Part shown: positions 15,291 through 23,681 of the stretch, piece by piece | Layout of the letters: every line of letters starts with the position of its first letter | How positions within the stretch are numbered: position 1 is the stretch's first letter | From: Streptomyces sp. NBC_00620 | GTDB lineage: Bacteria; Actinomycetota; Actinomycetes; Streptomycetales; Streptomycetaceae | Assembly: GCF_026341825.1 (NCBI RefSeq) | Contig: NZ_JAPENY010000003.1 | Location: 806,001 to 870,000, forward strand | DNA: 64,000 nucleotides | Direction of reading: 5' to 3' | Program-made: the position numbers and the translations under genes | Notes under the pieces: generated by a model | Told to the model about the DNA's origin: nothing | Database searches by the model: none | What the model saw: the letters and a program-made list of their open reading frames with translations, nothing else

Positions 15291-16346
15291 ATGGCGAAGA
15301 ATCTCGTCATCTGCCTGGACGGCACGGGCAATCAGTTGAAGGCGAAAGGGAATACCAACGTCGTCCGGCTCTACGAAATGCTGGACCTCTCCGATCCCAC
15401 CCGCCAGATCGCCTATTACGACCCCGGCGTCGGCACCTTCTCCGCCGCGGGCGCCTGGACTCCCGCCGGCCGGAGCGTGTCCAAGCTCCTCGGCCTCGCC
15501 TTCGGCTCCGGGATGAAGACCAACCTCGCCGAGGCCTACACGTATCTGATGCAGCGCTACCAACCGGGCGACCACATCTACGTCTTCGGCTTCAGCCGCG
15601 GCGCGTACACGGCCCGCGCGCTCGTGGGCATGCTCAAGGCGGTCGGCCTGATGCGACCCGGCATGGAGAACCTCGTCCCGTACGCCATCTCCGTGTACGC
15701 GAAGAACAAGAAATGGACCCGGCGCGACTGGGACCAACTCCACCGTTTCGCGGAGGCCTTCAGCAACGCGGTCGACGGGCGCTTCGGCATCCCCGTCACC
15801 TACCTCGGGATCTGGGACTCCGTGAAGGCCGCCGGTCTGCTGCGCTGGAACCTGCGGTGGCTGTACACCCGCCAGGTCCCGAACGTACGACGCGTCCGCC
15901 ACGCGGTCTCCATCGACGAGAAGCGCAGGCCCTACGTCGAGTACCTCGTCCGGCGCGATGACAAGGAGCGGCCCGATGCGGTCCCGGTCGAGCAGGTGTG
16001 GTTCGCGGGGGTGCACTCCGACGTCGGTGGGACCTTCGACGACGATCCCAGGCTCGCCACGATCGCCCTCAAGTGGATCGTGGACGGGGCCATCGAGGAG
16101 CAACTCCTGCTGAAGAACGGGGCGTACGCGCGCGAGCTGCGTCTCGAGCCCGAGCACGCGCGGGGGAAGGTGCACCGGATGGGCTGGATCTGGGCTCTGC
16201 TCACCTACCGGCGCCGCAAACTGCCGCCGGGCGCTCATGTGCACGCGAGTGTCCGCGCGCGACTGGAGAAGGATGCGGGCTACGCAGAGCGGATCCCGTC
16301 CAACGCGGTCTGGTCCGACGACGAATGGCTCACCGCACGGGGCTGA
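15291..16346 (+). CDS. DUF2235 alpha/beta hydrolase (Tle1-like phospholipase fold)
   Basis: A 351-residue DUF2235 protein. Its first strand (NLVICLDGTGN) and the DGTGNQ..TNV segment are family hallmarks. The nucleophile elbow GFSRGAYTARAL places the catalytic Ser at about 102. A second acidic residue (GIWDSVKAAG) and a C-terminal GVHSDVGG segment supply the expected Asp and His. The family includes secreted Tle1 phospholipases, but this protein has no signal and no secretion apparatus nearby. The ATG was chosen for GTGAGG six bases upstream. It is divergent from the caspase gene with 118 bases between, suggesting co-regulation. Confidence 0.88.
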   Translation: MAKNLVICLDGTGNQLKAKGNTNVVRLYEMLDLSDPTRQIAYYDPGVGTFSAAGAWTPAGRSVSKLLGLAFGSGMKTNLAEAYTYLMQRYQPGDHIYVFGFSRGAYTARALVGMLKAVGLMRPGMENLVPYAISVYAKNKKWTRRDWDQLHRFAEAFSNAVDGRFGIPVTYLGIWDSVKAAGLLRWNLRWLYTRQVPNVRRVRHAVSIDEKRRPYVEYLVRRDDKERPDAVPVEQVWFAGVHSDVGGTFDDDPRLATIALKWIVDGAIEEQLLLKNGAYARELRLEPEHARGKVHRMGWIWALLTYRRRKLPPGAHVHASVRARLEKDAGYAERIPSNAVWSDDEWLTARG

Positions 16347-16400
16347 TTCATTCCAAGGCCGCCCAGTGGAGGAGTTCAACGAGGGCAACCAGTCCGGGCA

Positions 16401-18629
16401 TCAGGCGCGGTCCCTGCCCCGCAGCCGCGGCGTGAAAGCCGCGTGGAAGAGCGTGGAGGCCGCTCCCACCGCCGCGGCCTCCGCGCTGAGCACGGAGCGT
16501 TCCACCTCGACGCGGCGCAGTCGGCGAGCGGTGGGGAACTCGTTGACCGTACGGCTGATTTCGTCGAGGTAGAACTCGGCGACGTCGTCGGTGAAGAACG
16601 GGCCGCCGAGCACGATCAGGTCGATGTCGAGCAGGTCGACGAGCCCGAGAGCGCCGCCTCCGACCGCGCGTGCCACCTCCCGCACGGCGGTGACCGCGGC
16701 CGTGTCGCCCGCGGCGGCGGCCCGGCCCACGGCCCGGTAGGCGGCGGTACTGCCGCCGTCGCCCGCGGGGCGCAGGCCGAGCCGAGCGGCGAAGTCCGCC
16801 ACGGAAACTGGTGGGTTGCACTCCGGCAGCAGCTCGGGGCGGCCGTCGGCCGCCATCCGGCCCAGGGCGATCGCGCACAGCTGCCCGAACTCGCCGGCGT
16901 TGGCGCTCACCCCTCGGTACAGGTCGCCGTTGAGGTAGAGCCCGGAGCCGACGCCCGTCCCCAGGTACAGGTACGCGAAGTCCCGCGCCCTGCGGTCACG
17001 CCCGATCCACCGCTCCCCCGCCGCCGCGGCGAGCGAGTCCTTCTCGATGAGCACCCGGCACGGGAAGTGGTCCTTGAGGAGGTACAGCAGCGGCAGATCC
17101 TCCCACGCCGTCATGAGCGGCGGGTTGAGCACGGTGCCGGAGGCGATGTCCACCGGTCCCGGTACGGCCACACCCACGCCGAGCAGCCCGTCCTCGCGCA
17201 CGGCGCCCCGCGCCTTCTCCAAGGCCTCGTGGCCGAGCGCGACGACCTGGGCGACGAACTCGCCGGGGTCGATGTCCGCGCTGACCGGCCGGGTACAGGT
17301 GCACACGATCGCGCCGTCGAGGTCGATGACGACGGCGGTGAGCAGTTCGGGGTCGATGTGCAGGCCCAGAGCGTGCGCTGCCGTGCCGCAGAGCCTGACC
17401 GGGGTGCGCGGCTTGCCGGAGGTGGCGCGCCGCTGCGCGTCCTCGGCGAGGATCCCGCGGTCCAGGAGCGAGCGGGCGATCCGGGAGACCGACTGCTGGG
17501 TGAGGCCGGTGCGGTGGGCTATCTCGCCGCGGGTGATGCTGCCGGAGAGGCGTACGGATTCGATGACCACGCACTCGTTGAACGAGCCCAGGTCGATCTG
17601 GTTGACGCCGCTGAACGACGGTGGGTGGGAGGGCAGTTCGGTCCGCCGCGATGCGCGCAGATGCTCGGCGACGTTCTCGCGCAGCCAGTGCGCGGGCTCG
17701 GCCGACGGCAGTTGCGTGTGCCGTTCCAGGGCAGCCACGAGGTCGAGGTAGACACGCCGGGAGGACTCGGGGTGGCTGGTGCTGTCGAGCGCGATCATGG
17801 CGCGCAGGAAGCCGCGCCAGGTGGTTCTGGCGGGCAGCTCGTGGAAGGTGACGGGGGTGTCGGCGGTGCGTGGCTCCCGAACCGCCGGGGAAGCCTCCTT
17901 CTCCCACAGCACTACGGCGTGCAGCGCGATGTCCGGGTGGTGCTCGGCCGCATCGGTCAGGTACGCGAGGAGCGTCAGGCGGTCGTCGGGCTCGGTCCCG
18001 GACGCGGTGGCGGTGGTGGTGGTCGCGGTGGTGGTCGCCGCGCGGAGTGTGCAGAGCGCCCGGTCCACGCCCTCCAGCACGTCCTCGCCGATCACTGTCG
18101 CGGCCGGGGCGGCTCGCGGCGCCTGGGGCCGGGTGCCCGTGAGGAGAACGGCGCGCAGCGGATCGACGTACAGGCCCATGACCCAGATGTCGGCGCCGGG
18201 CAGCGGTGGCCGGGTCGGGACGTGCGGGGCGGGTGACTCGTCGGGCGGGAGCTGCCAGCGGCGGCGGATCGATGCCACCGTCGCATGGGAGAGGCCGAGG
18301 TCGCGGGCGATGGCCCGGCTGGCGCCGCTGCCTCCGGGGGCCAGCAGGGCTCGGGTGATGACCTCCGCCTCGTCGACCGCCGCGGGCCTGCCGGTACGTG
18401 GGCGCTCCTGGAGGCCGGGCAGTCCGGCGCTCTGCCAGCGATGGCGCCAGCTCCCGACGGTCTGCCGTGAGACGCCGAGACGGCGGGCGATGTCGGCGTC
18501 ACGCAGTCCTTCCTCGGCGAGCAGGACGACGTGGGCGCGGGTCGCGCGAGGGCCGCCGCTGTCGGCCCAACTGCGCAGCACTGCAAGGGTTTCGGGTGCG
18601 AGGCCCGCTTCGGGAGTCGGTTCAGGCAC
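16401..18629 (-). CDS. ROK-family regulator fused to transposase-type helix-turn-helix domains
   Basis: A 742-residue protein, nearly twice the usual ROK length. Residues 1-125 carry two Homeodomain-like/IS630-type HTHs (DIARRLGVSRQTVGSWRHRW and AIARDLGLSHATVASIRRRW). About 150-330 is of unknown type with a Thr/Ala tract. A MarR-like winged helix near 345-410 (GEIAHRTGLTQQSVSRIARS) is followed by a ROK sugar-kinase-like domain (VGVAVPGPVDIASGTVLNPP and YLGTGVGSGLYLNG). The Cys-rich zinc motif of catalytic ROK kinases is absent, so it is a regulator. GTG follows AGGAGG, and the first codons overlap the end of the GH38-like gene by eight bases. It likely responds to a sugar made from the neighbouring glycan locus. 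Confidence 0.85.
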   Translation of the reverse strand: MPEPTPEAGLAPETLAVLRSWADSGGPRATRAHVVLLAEEGLRDADIARRLGVSRQTVGSWRHRWQSAGLPGLQERPRTGRPAAVDEAEVITRALLAPGGSGASRAIARDLGLSHATVASIRRRWQLPPDESPAPHVPTRPPLPGADIWVMGLYVDPLRAVLLTGTRPQAPRAAPAATVIGEDVLEGVDRALCTLRAATTTATTTTATASGTEPDDRLTLLAYLTDAAEHHPDIALHAVVLWEKEASPAVREPRTADTPVTFHELPARTTWRGFLRAMIALDSTSHPESSRRVYLDLVAALERHTQLPSAEPAHWLRENVAEHLRASRRTELPSHPPSFSGVNQIDLGSFNECVVIESVRLSGSITRGEIAHRTGLTQQSVSRIARSLLDRGILAEDAQRRATSGKPRTPVRLCGTAAHALGLHIDPELLTAVVIDLDGAIVCTCTRPVSADIDPGEFVAQVVALGHEALEKARGAVREDGLLGVGVAVPGPVDIASGTVLNPPLMTAWEDLPLLYLLKDHFPCRVLIEKDSLAAAAGERWIGRDRRARDFAYLYLGTGVGSGLYLNGDLYRGVSANAGEFGQLCAIALGRMAADGRPELLPECNPPVSVADFAARLGLRPAGDGGSTAAYRAVGRAAAAGDTAAVTAVREVARAVGGGALGLVDLLDIDLIVLGGPFFTDDVAEFYLDEISRTVNEFPTARRLRRVEVERSVLSAEAAAVGAASTLFHAAFTPRLRGRDRA

Positions 18630-21612
18630 CGCTGTCCTCCTGGCGGTGTCCGGCCCGCCGGAGCCGCAGCGTGCGGATCTGGAACGGTCGCAGGGTGAGC
18701 GGAACACGGCCGTGCCGATGGGCGCGGGGCATGGGGTGTTCCTCCAGGAGGTCGGTCTCGTGGACCGCCTCGACGGGGAAGTCCACGGCGAGAGTGGCGT
18801 GCGCCCGGCCGCCGCGTGCCTCGTAGAGCCGTACGACGACGTCCCCGCTGCGGTCGTCGGCCAGTTTCACCGTTTCGACGACGACATCCGGGTGCTCCAC
18901 GCGGACGAGCGGCGCCTGCGGGCCCGTGTCCGGGCCGGGTCGCAGCGGGAGGTTGAGGGCGTATCCCTCGGCGATCGCGTCGCCGAGGGTGGCGCCGGGG
19001 CGCAGTGTGTGGCGGAAGTGGTGGAGGCCCCGGTCGGCGTGCGGGTCCGGGCCTCTCGCGGCGCGTAGCAATGTGTGGCGTACGACGGTGGTGGTGCCGT
19101 CGTCGCGAGGGTGCCGGGCGACGTCGTAGCCGTAGGTGGAGTCGGCGGCCAGGGCCACGCCCCAGCGGTGCTCGCCGACGTGGATCCAGCGGTGGGCGGC
19201 GTCGTCCTCACGGGCCGTGTCGGCGTGGTTGTGCGTGGGGTGGGCGACGTGCCCGAACTGCACGTCGCAGTGGCTGAGTTCCGCGTGCACGTCGAGCGGC
19301 CAGGTCAGTTTGAGGGCGGTGTCCCGCTCGCGCCAGTCGACTTCGGTGTCCACCGTCAGGGCGCGGCTCCCCGCGGTGAGGGTCAGATCCTGGAGGAAGG
19401 TCGAGCGTCCGGTGCCGCGTCGGACGCGCACCGTCGCCAGCAGGGGTCCGCACGCCCGTAGTTCGACCTGCTCGGCGGCGCTCAGGTCGCGGCTGGCGCC
19501 GGAGTCGAGGTCCAGGGCGGCTTCGTCCCGCAGGAGTTGGAGGACGTTGCCCGCCGCACCGGGGGCGAGGGCATCCCGTCCGGTGGTCAGGTCGACGACC
19601 GAGCTGACCAGGCCCGCCACATCCACACACACCCTCAACAGGCCGTTGTCCATGACGTGTTGGCCGTCGACCGTGGTGTGCGCGGTGACGCGTGCGGTGC
19701 CGGCGTCGAGGGAGAGGCCGGTGCTTCCCGCGCCCAGGGCGGGTGCCTCGGCCAGGACCGCGACGCGCCCGTCGGGCAGGGCCTGTGACGTCCCGGACGC
19801 GGGGCCGGTGCCAGACGCGAGGACGAGGACCTCGCGGCGCGGGTGCGGCGCGGCGTTGAGCGCGGTGGCGCCGTCCGGTTCGCCGACCGCGCGCCGCACC
19901 AGGCGGGCGAGTCGGCGGTGCAGGTCTCGGTGCTCGTGTTCGGTGTCCTCGTGGACCCATGCGATGGAGGTACCCGCCAGGATGTGTCGGCTCTGCTGGA
20001 GCAGTAAGCGCCGCCACAGGGTGTCGAGTTCGTCGTACGGGTAGGGCACGCCGTGGCGCACGGCGGCGGTCGCCGACCACAGCTCCGCCTCGTGCAGCAG
20101 GGCTTCGCTGCGTCGGTTGCCGCGCTTGGTGCGTGCCTGACGGGTGTACGTGCCCCGGTGCGGGGCGAGGTCGAGTGCTCCCCGCCAGACGGGCGGATGC
20201 GGGTGCTCGTCCTGCGTCTCGCGGAAGAACTGGGCGGGATGACGCGTCGCGAGGCGTGGTGAGCCGTCCGGGTCGGTGAAGTCCGCCGCGGTGTGGGCGG
20301 GTTCGGGGCCGGTGAGTGCCGCGGCATCGGGTGCGAGGTGGGTGAGGAGCGTGGTGCCGTCGATGCCCTCCCAGCGGAAGGTGTCGTGGGGCGGCGCTGT
20401 CGGGTGGTCGGTGGCGGGGCGCCTGGTCAGGAACCAGCGCGCGCCCGCGAGGGCGGCGATCTGCGGGAAGGCGGCGGAAGCGCCTCTCGCCCCGGGGAGC
20501 CAGACGCCTTCACTGTCGGTGCCGAGTTCGTCGCGGAAGAAGCGGCGGCCGAGGACGAACTGACGCACCAGCGCCTCGCCGCCCGCCAGTTCGACGTCGG
20601 GCTCCACCCATGTGCCGCCCGCGGGCGCCCAGTTGCCGTCGGCGACGGCTTTGCGTAGCCGCTCGAAGACGTGCGGCTGCTGGTCCCGCATCCAGGCGTA
20701 GTGCTGGGCGGACGAGGCCTCGACGACGAGTGCGGGATACTCCTCGGCGAGTGTGACCAGCGTGCTGAAGGTACGGGCGCAGCCACGGACCGTCTCGCGT
20801 GTGGGCCAGAGACCGCCGGAGTCGAGGGGGGCTTGCCCGACTCCCGCGAACACATGCGCCGACGCGTGCGCGCGGTGGGCGAGTACGGGAGCGAGGACAC
20901 GGCGGGCGGCCGCCGCGGTCCGGGCGACCGCGTACGGGTCGACGGTGTCGACCGCGCGCTCCAGGGCCATCCGTATCTCGTGCCGGCGCGGGTGTGCGGT
21001 GGGCAGTGCGCGCATGAGTCCGTCGAGGGTCCGCATGTCGTGCAGCAGGTGCCAGACGTCGTCGTCGCGTATGACGAGGTCCGCTCGCAACAGGCGGTAC
21101 AGCGGCGCGTCCCCGGCGGTGACGGGATCGCCGTAGTGGACTCCGCTGCCGGTGGCCGCGTCGATGTACGGGTTGGCGGCGGCTTCGACGAGGAGGCGGA
21201 CGGTTTCGCCGCCGCGGGCGGAGGCCGTGACGGGAACGGCACCGGTGCGCGGATGCAGGCCGTGCAGCGGGATGCCGTGTTCGTCGTGTACGAGAGCCTC
21301 CGCCTGGTGGCCGCTGGTACGGGCGGGGTCGGCACCGAGGTCGATGAGGGCTTCGACGCGGTGGCCCGCCCACCGTTGCGGAACGCTCGCGCTGGTGCGG
21401 AACCATGTCGTCGACCAGGGGCTGCCCCAGGGCTCCCCCACCGCGAACGGCGTGTAGTCGGCACGCAGCGCGACGCCGACGGGTACCGGTTCCCCGGGGA
21501 TGTGCCAGGCGCCGACGTCCATGGGCAGTCGCTGCGGATACAGCGCGGGGTGGAGCCGTTCGCTGAGAAATGCGGCTATGCGCTCTTCGCCGGACTTTCT
21601 CCGGTCATGCAT
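18622..21612 (-). CDS. GH38-like protein with degenerate active site (pseudo-alpha-mannosidase)
   Basis: A 996-residue protein with the GH38 layout: N-terminal beta domain, catalytic-like barrel (about 250-520), helical domain and large C-terminal beta domains. Stretches such as TRETVRGCARTFSTL, PAGGTWVEPD and WEGIDGTTLLTH are clearly GH38. The zinc and catalytic residues are not. The usual GHAHID is GQAPLD (259-264), the nucleophile motif WLPDxFGYS is WLPGARGAS (Gly374 for Asp), and HQFHDILPGSS is QQSRHILAGTS (539-548). It should therefore bind neither zinc nor form the glycosyl-enzyme, yet the frame is intact. A sugar-sensing or structural role is possible. It is co-transcribed with the ROK regulator. 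Confidence 0.85.
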   Translation of the reverse strand: MHDRRKSGEERIAAFLSERLHPALYPQRLPMDVGAWHIPGEPVPVGVALRADYTPFAVGEPWGSPWSTTWFRTSASVPQRWAGHRVEALIDLGADPARTSGHQAEALVHDEHGIPLHGLHPRTGAVPVTASARGGETVRLLVEAAANPYIDAATGSGVHYGDPVTAGDAPLYRLLRADLVIRDDDVWHLLHDMRTLDGLMRALPTAHPRRHEIRMALERAVDTVDPYAVARTAAAARRVLAPVLAHRAHASAHVFAGVGQAPLDSGGLWPTRETVRGCARTFSTLVTLAEEYPALVVEASSAQHYAWMRDQQPHVFERLRKAVADGNWAPAGGTWVEPDVELAGGEALVRQFVLGRRFFRDELGTDSEGVWLPGARGASAAFPQIAALAGARWFLTRRPATDHPTAPPHDTFRWEGIDGTTLLTHLAPDAAALTGPEPAHTAADFTDPDGSPRLATRHPAQFFRETQDEHPHPPVWRGALDLAPHRGTYTRQARTKRGNRRSEALLHEAELWSATAAVRHGVPYPYDELDTLWRRLLLQQSRHILAGTSIAWVHEDTEHEHRDLHRRLARLVRRAVGEPDGATALNAAPHPRREVLVLASGTGPASGTSQALPDGRVAVLAEAPALGAGSTGLSLDAGTARVTAHTTVDGQHVMDNGLLRVCVDVAGLVSSVVDLTTGRDALAPGAAGNVLQLLRDEAALDLDSGASRDLSAAEQVELRACGPLLATVRVRRGTGRSTFLQDLTLTAGSRALTVDTEVDWRERDTALKLTWPLDVHAELSHCDVQFGHVAHPTHNHADTAREDDAAHRWIHVGEHRWGVALAADSTYGYDVARHPRDDGTTTVVRHTLLRAARGPDPHADRGLHHFRHTLRPGATLGDAIAEGYALNLPLRPGPDTGPQAPLVRVEHPDVVVETVKLADDRSGDVVVRLYEARGGRAHATLAVDFPVEAVHETDLLEEHPMPRAHRHGRVPLTLRPFQIRTLRLRRAGHRQEDSGA

Positions 21613-21644
21613 CGGCAGCCCTTCCTGTCCGGCCAGTAACCGCC

Positions 21645-21673
21645 ATGTAAAACCATGTGTGTTATCAAGTCAA
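21645..21673 (-). promoter_or_regulatory. Promoter for the GH38-like/ROK operon
   Basis: On the minus strand, TTGACT and TTACAT are spaced by 17 bases, with the -10 about 33 bases before the ATG of the GH38-like gene. This leaves a short leader of about 26 bases. The region is AT-rich relative to its surroundings. Confidence 0.6.
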
Positions 21674-21790
21674 CGCCTCTCACTCGTTCCTTCTTCTCGC
21701 AGATCGCGAGGCCATCTCCGGGAATTGTCAGGCGAATTCAATTCCACTGACGGACATCTTCGTCAATTAATTGGGATGACAGTCGAGATG

Positions 21791-21827
21791 GCAAAAGACG
21801 GCAGGAAGGCCGACGCCTTCCTGCCGC
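21791..21827 (-). terminator. Rho-independent terminator of the sugar-acid operon
   Basis: A perfect 12-base-pair stem (CGGCAGGAAGGC with GCCTTCCTGCCG) has a four-base loop. On the minus strand it is followed by GTCTTTTGCC. It starts 14 bases beyond the stop codon of the Gfo/Idh gene. Confidence 0.85.
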
Positions 21828-21840
21828 CCGTCCCCCCGGT

Positions 21841-22929
21841 CTAGAGGATGCGGTGGTCCACGCGCTCGGGCCGCTCACACGTCGTGGCCACCGGCAGGGA
21901 CCTGCCGCCGTGGGCGGCGTCCAGCAGGGTGAGCATCACATCCAGTACGTGGTGGGCGAGTTCGGCCGATGCCCGATGCGGACGTCCCTCGGCGATCGCC
22001 TCGGCCATGTCGGCAAGTCCCGTACCGCGTCCTCCTGTCGGGTATCCGGCGGAGATCGGAAGGGGGGCCCAGTCGCCGCCCCTGTTCAGTTCGACCAGTC
22101 CCTCGAACCAGTTCGGGTCGGGGACGGAGAGCGAGCCCTCGGTACCGTGGACCTCGATGCGGGGCAGCCGGGCCGCCTGGACGTCGAAGCTCATGACGAG
22201 GGTGGTGAGGGCTCCGCCGGCGTGTTCCAGGATGCCGCTGACGTGGGTGTCCACCTCCACAGGCAGGCGGGTGCCGGCCCGGGGCCCGCTGCCGATCTCG
22301 CGTTCGGCGCGGGGCCGGGACGCGGCCCCGGTGACGCGTACGACCGGTCCGAGCAGGTGGACGAGGGCGGAGAGGTAGTAGGGGCCCATGTCGAGGAGGG
22401 GGCCGCCGCCCGGAAGGTAGTAGAAGCCGGGGTCGGGGTGCCAGTCTTCGGGCCCTGCCGATGCCATGAACGCGGTGGCCGCGACCGGCGTACCGATGAG
22501 TCCGTCGTCGACGGCCTTGCGGGCGGTCTGGGTGCCGGTGCCGAGAACCGTGTCCGGGGCGCAGCCCACCCGCAGTCCACCGGCCCGGGCGGCGGCGAGC
22601 ACCGACTCGGCCTCTTCGCGGGTGGCGGCGAGGGGCTTCTCGCCGTAGACGTGCTTGCCCATCGACAGCGCGACCAGGGCGACGCCCGCGTGGGCCGCCG
22701 GGATGGTGAGGTTGAGGACGGCGTCCACGTCCTCCCTGCTCACGAGGTCGACGACGGAGCCGGCGACGTGCACGTCGCCGGGTGCCTGCATGGCGGCCGC
22801 CTTCGCCCGGTCGGGGTCGAGGTCGGTGACGGCGGTGAGCCGTACGGTGTCGAGGCGGGCCAGCGTGTCGAGGTAGGCCCCGCTGATCTTTCCCGCGCCG
22901 ACCATGCCGATCCTCAGCGGCTCGCCCAC
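21841..22929 (-). CDS. Gfo/Idh/MocA-family oxidoreductase
   Basis: A 362-residue NAD(P)-dependent sugar oxidoreductase. The Rossmann fold begins RIGMVGAGKISGAYL. The family catalytic motif GEKPLA (about 98-103) is intact, and the C-terminal beta-sheet domain contains GPLLDMGPYYLSALVHLLG with the conserved Asp. It probably oxidises or isomerises a sugar or sugar acid in the cytosol. GTG at 22927-22929 was chosen (GAGGGG upstream); it overlaps the end of the ThuA-like gene by 16 bases. It is the last of three coupled genes after the enolase and ThuA-like genes, and a strong terminator follows. Confidence 0.88.
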   Translation of the reverse strand: MGEPLRIGMVGAGKISGAYLDTLARLDTVRLTAVTDLDPDRAKAAAMQAPGDVHVAGSVVDLVSREDVDAVLNLTIPAAHAGVALVALSMGKHVYGEKPLAATREEAESVLAAARAGGLRVGCAPDTVLGTGTQTARKAVDDGLIGTPVAATAFMASAGPEDWHPDPGFYYLPGGGPLLDMGPYYLSALVHLLGPVVRVTGAASRPRAEREIGSGPRAGTRLPVEVDTHVSGILEHAGGALTTLVMSFDVQAARLPRIEVHGTEGSLSVPDPNWFEGLVELNRGGDWAPLPISAGYPTGGRGTGLADMAEAIAEGRPHRASAELAHHVLDVMLTLLDAAHGGRSLPVATTCERPERVDHRIL

Positions 22930-23681
22930 AGCAGTCCCCTCTCGGTGAGCGCCCGCACCTCGGGCACGTCGAAGTCGTCCGGCTTGTGTCCGACGGCGGA
23001 CACGAACACGCGGCCCGCGCCCCAGTTCCTGGTCCACACGGCGGGCATGACGACCGCCCGGTCGCGTACGTCGTCGGGTTCGAAGGTCGTCGTCGCCAGG
23101 ACGTCGATGAGCGGGTCGGTGGCCAGCCAGTACTGCTCCGTGTGGACACGGAAGTCGCTCAGTCCGCGCAGCACCGGGTGGTCGGCGCGCTCGGGCACCA
23201 GGTGCACGGCGTGGTCGTGGAAGCCGGGCGGGTGCATGAGGAACTGCCCGCCGGTCAGGAGCTGGTAGCCGACATCGTCCCGGAAGGAGTCGACGATGCC
23301 GCCGTGCCAGCCCGCGAGCCCGGTGCCCGCGCGCACGGCGGCGGCGAGCCCGTCGCTCTGCTCCGGAGTGATCTCGCCCATGGTCCAGCAGTGCACGATC
23401 AGGTCGGTGGCCGCGAGGAGTTCCGCGTCCTCGTACACGTCGAGGGACTCGGAGGTCTCGACGGTGAAGCCCTGGTCCTTGAGGAACGGCAGGAAGAGGT
23501 CGGTGATGGTGATCGGCTGGTGGCCGTCCCAGCCGCCTCGGACGACGAGTGCTCGTCGCGGTGCGTTGTTCACGGATTCTGGTCGCGGTGCCTCGGTCGC
23601 GGACACTCGTCGCGATGCGTCGGTCACGGAAATCGGCCGCGATGCGTCTGTCGCGGATATTGGTCGCGGTGCGTCGGTCAC
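22914..23681 (-). CDS. ThuA-like (trehalose-utilisation-type) protein with repeat N-terminus
   Basis: About 255 residues. From residue 37 on it is a ThuA/GATase-like domain: ALVVRGGWDGHQP, ATDLIVHCWTMGEI, GTGLAGWHGGIVDSF and FLMHPPGFHDHAVHLV. Homologues accompany Gfo/Idh dehydrogenases in sugar catabolism, with ill-defined chemistry. The first 36 residues are an array of nine-residue units such as TDASRPISV, encoded by 27-base repeats. The GTG start overlaps the enolase stop (GTGA). An internal GTG at 23573 (VNNAPRR) could give a shorter form without the repeats, though neither site has a strong ribosome site. Confidence 0.8.
   Translation of the reverse strand: MTDAPRPISATDASRPISVTDASRRVSATEAPRPESVNNAPRRALVVRGGWDGHQPITITDLFLPFLKDQGFTVETSESLDVYEDAELLAATDLIVHCWTMGEITPEQSDGLAAAVRAGTGLAGWHGGIVDSFRDDVGYQLLTGGQFLMHPPGFHDHAVHLVPERADHPVLRGLSDFRVHTEQYWLATDPLIDVLATTTFEPDDVRDRAVVMPAVWTRNWGAGRVFVSAVGHKPDDFDVPEVRALTERGLLWASR
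23544..23678. repeat. Five 27-base tandem repeats at the ThuA-like N-terminus
   Basis: Five consecutive 27-base units (23544, 23571, 23598, 23625 and 23652) share a core tcgcggtgcgtcggt with a few substitutions each. A partial sixth begins at 23679. They are in phase with the ThuA-like frame, so each unit adds nine residues. Such arrays change copy number by slippage. Confidence 0.88.

Noticed and set aside
15291..16346. DUF2235 protein as a type VI secretion effector
   Set aside because: No VgrG, Hcp, immunity or other secretion genes are nearby, and Streptomyces are not expected to have the system.
23544..23681. CRISPR array
   Set aside because: The repeats are contiguous 27-base units without spacers, in frame with a protein, and no cas genes are present anywhere in the window.
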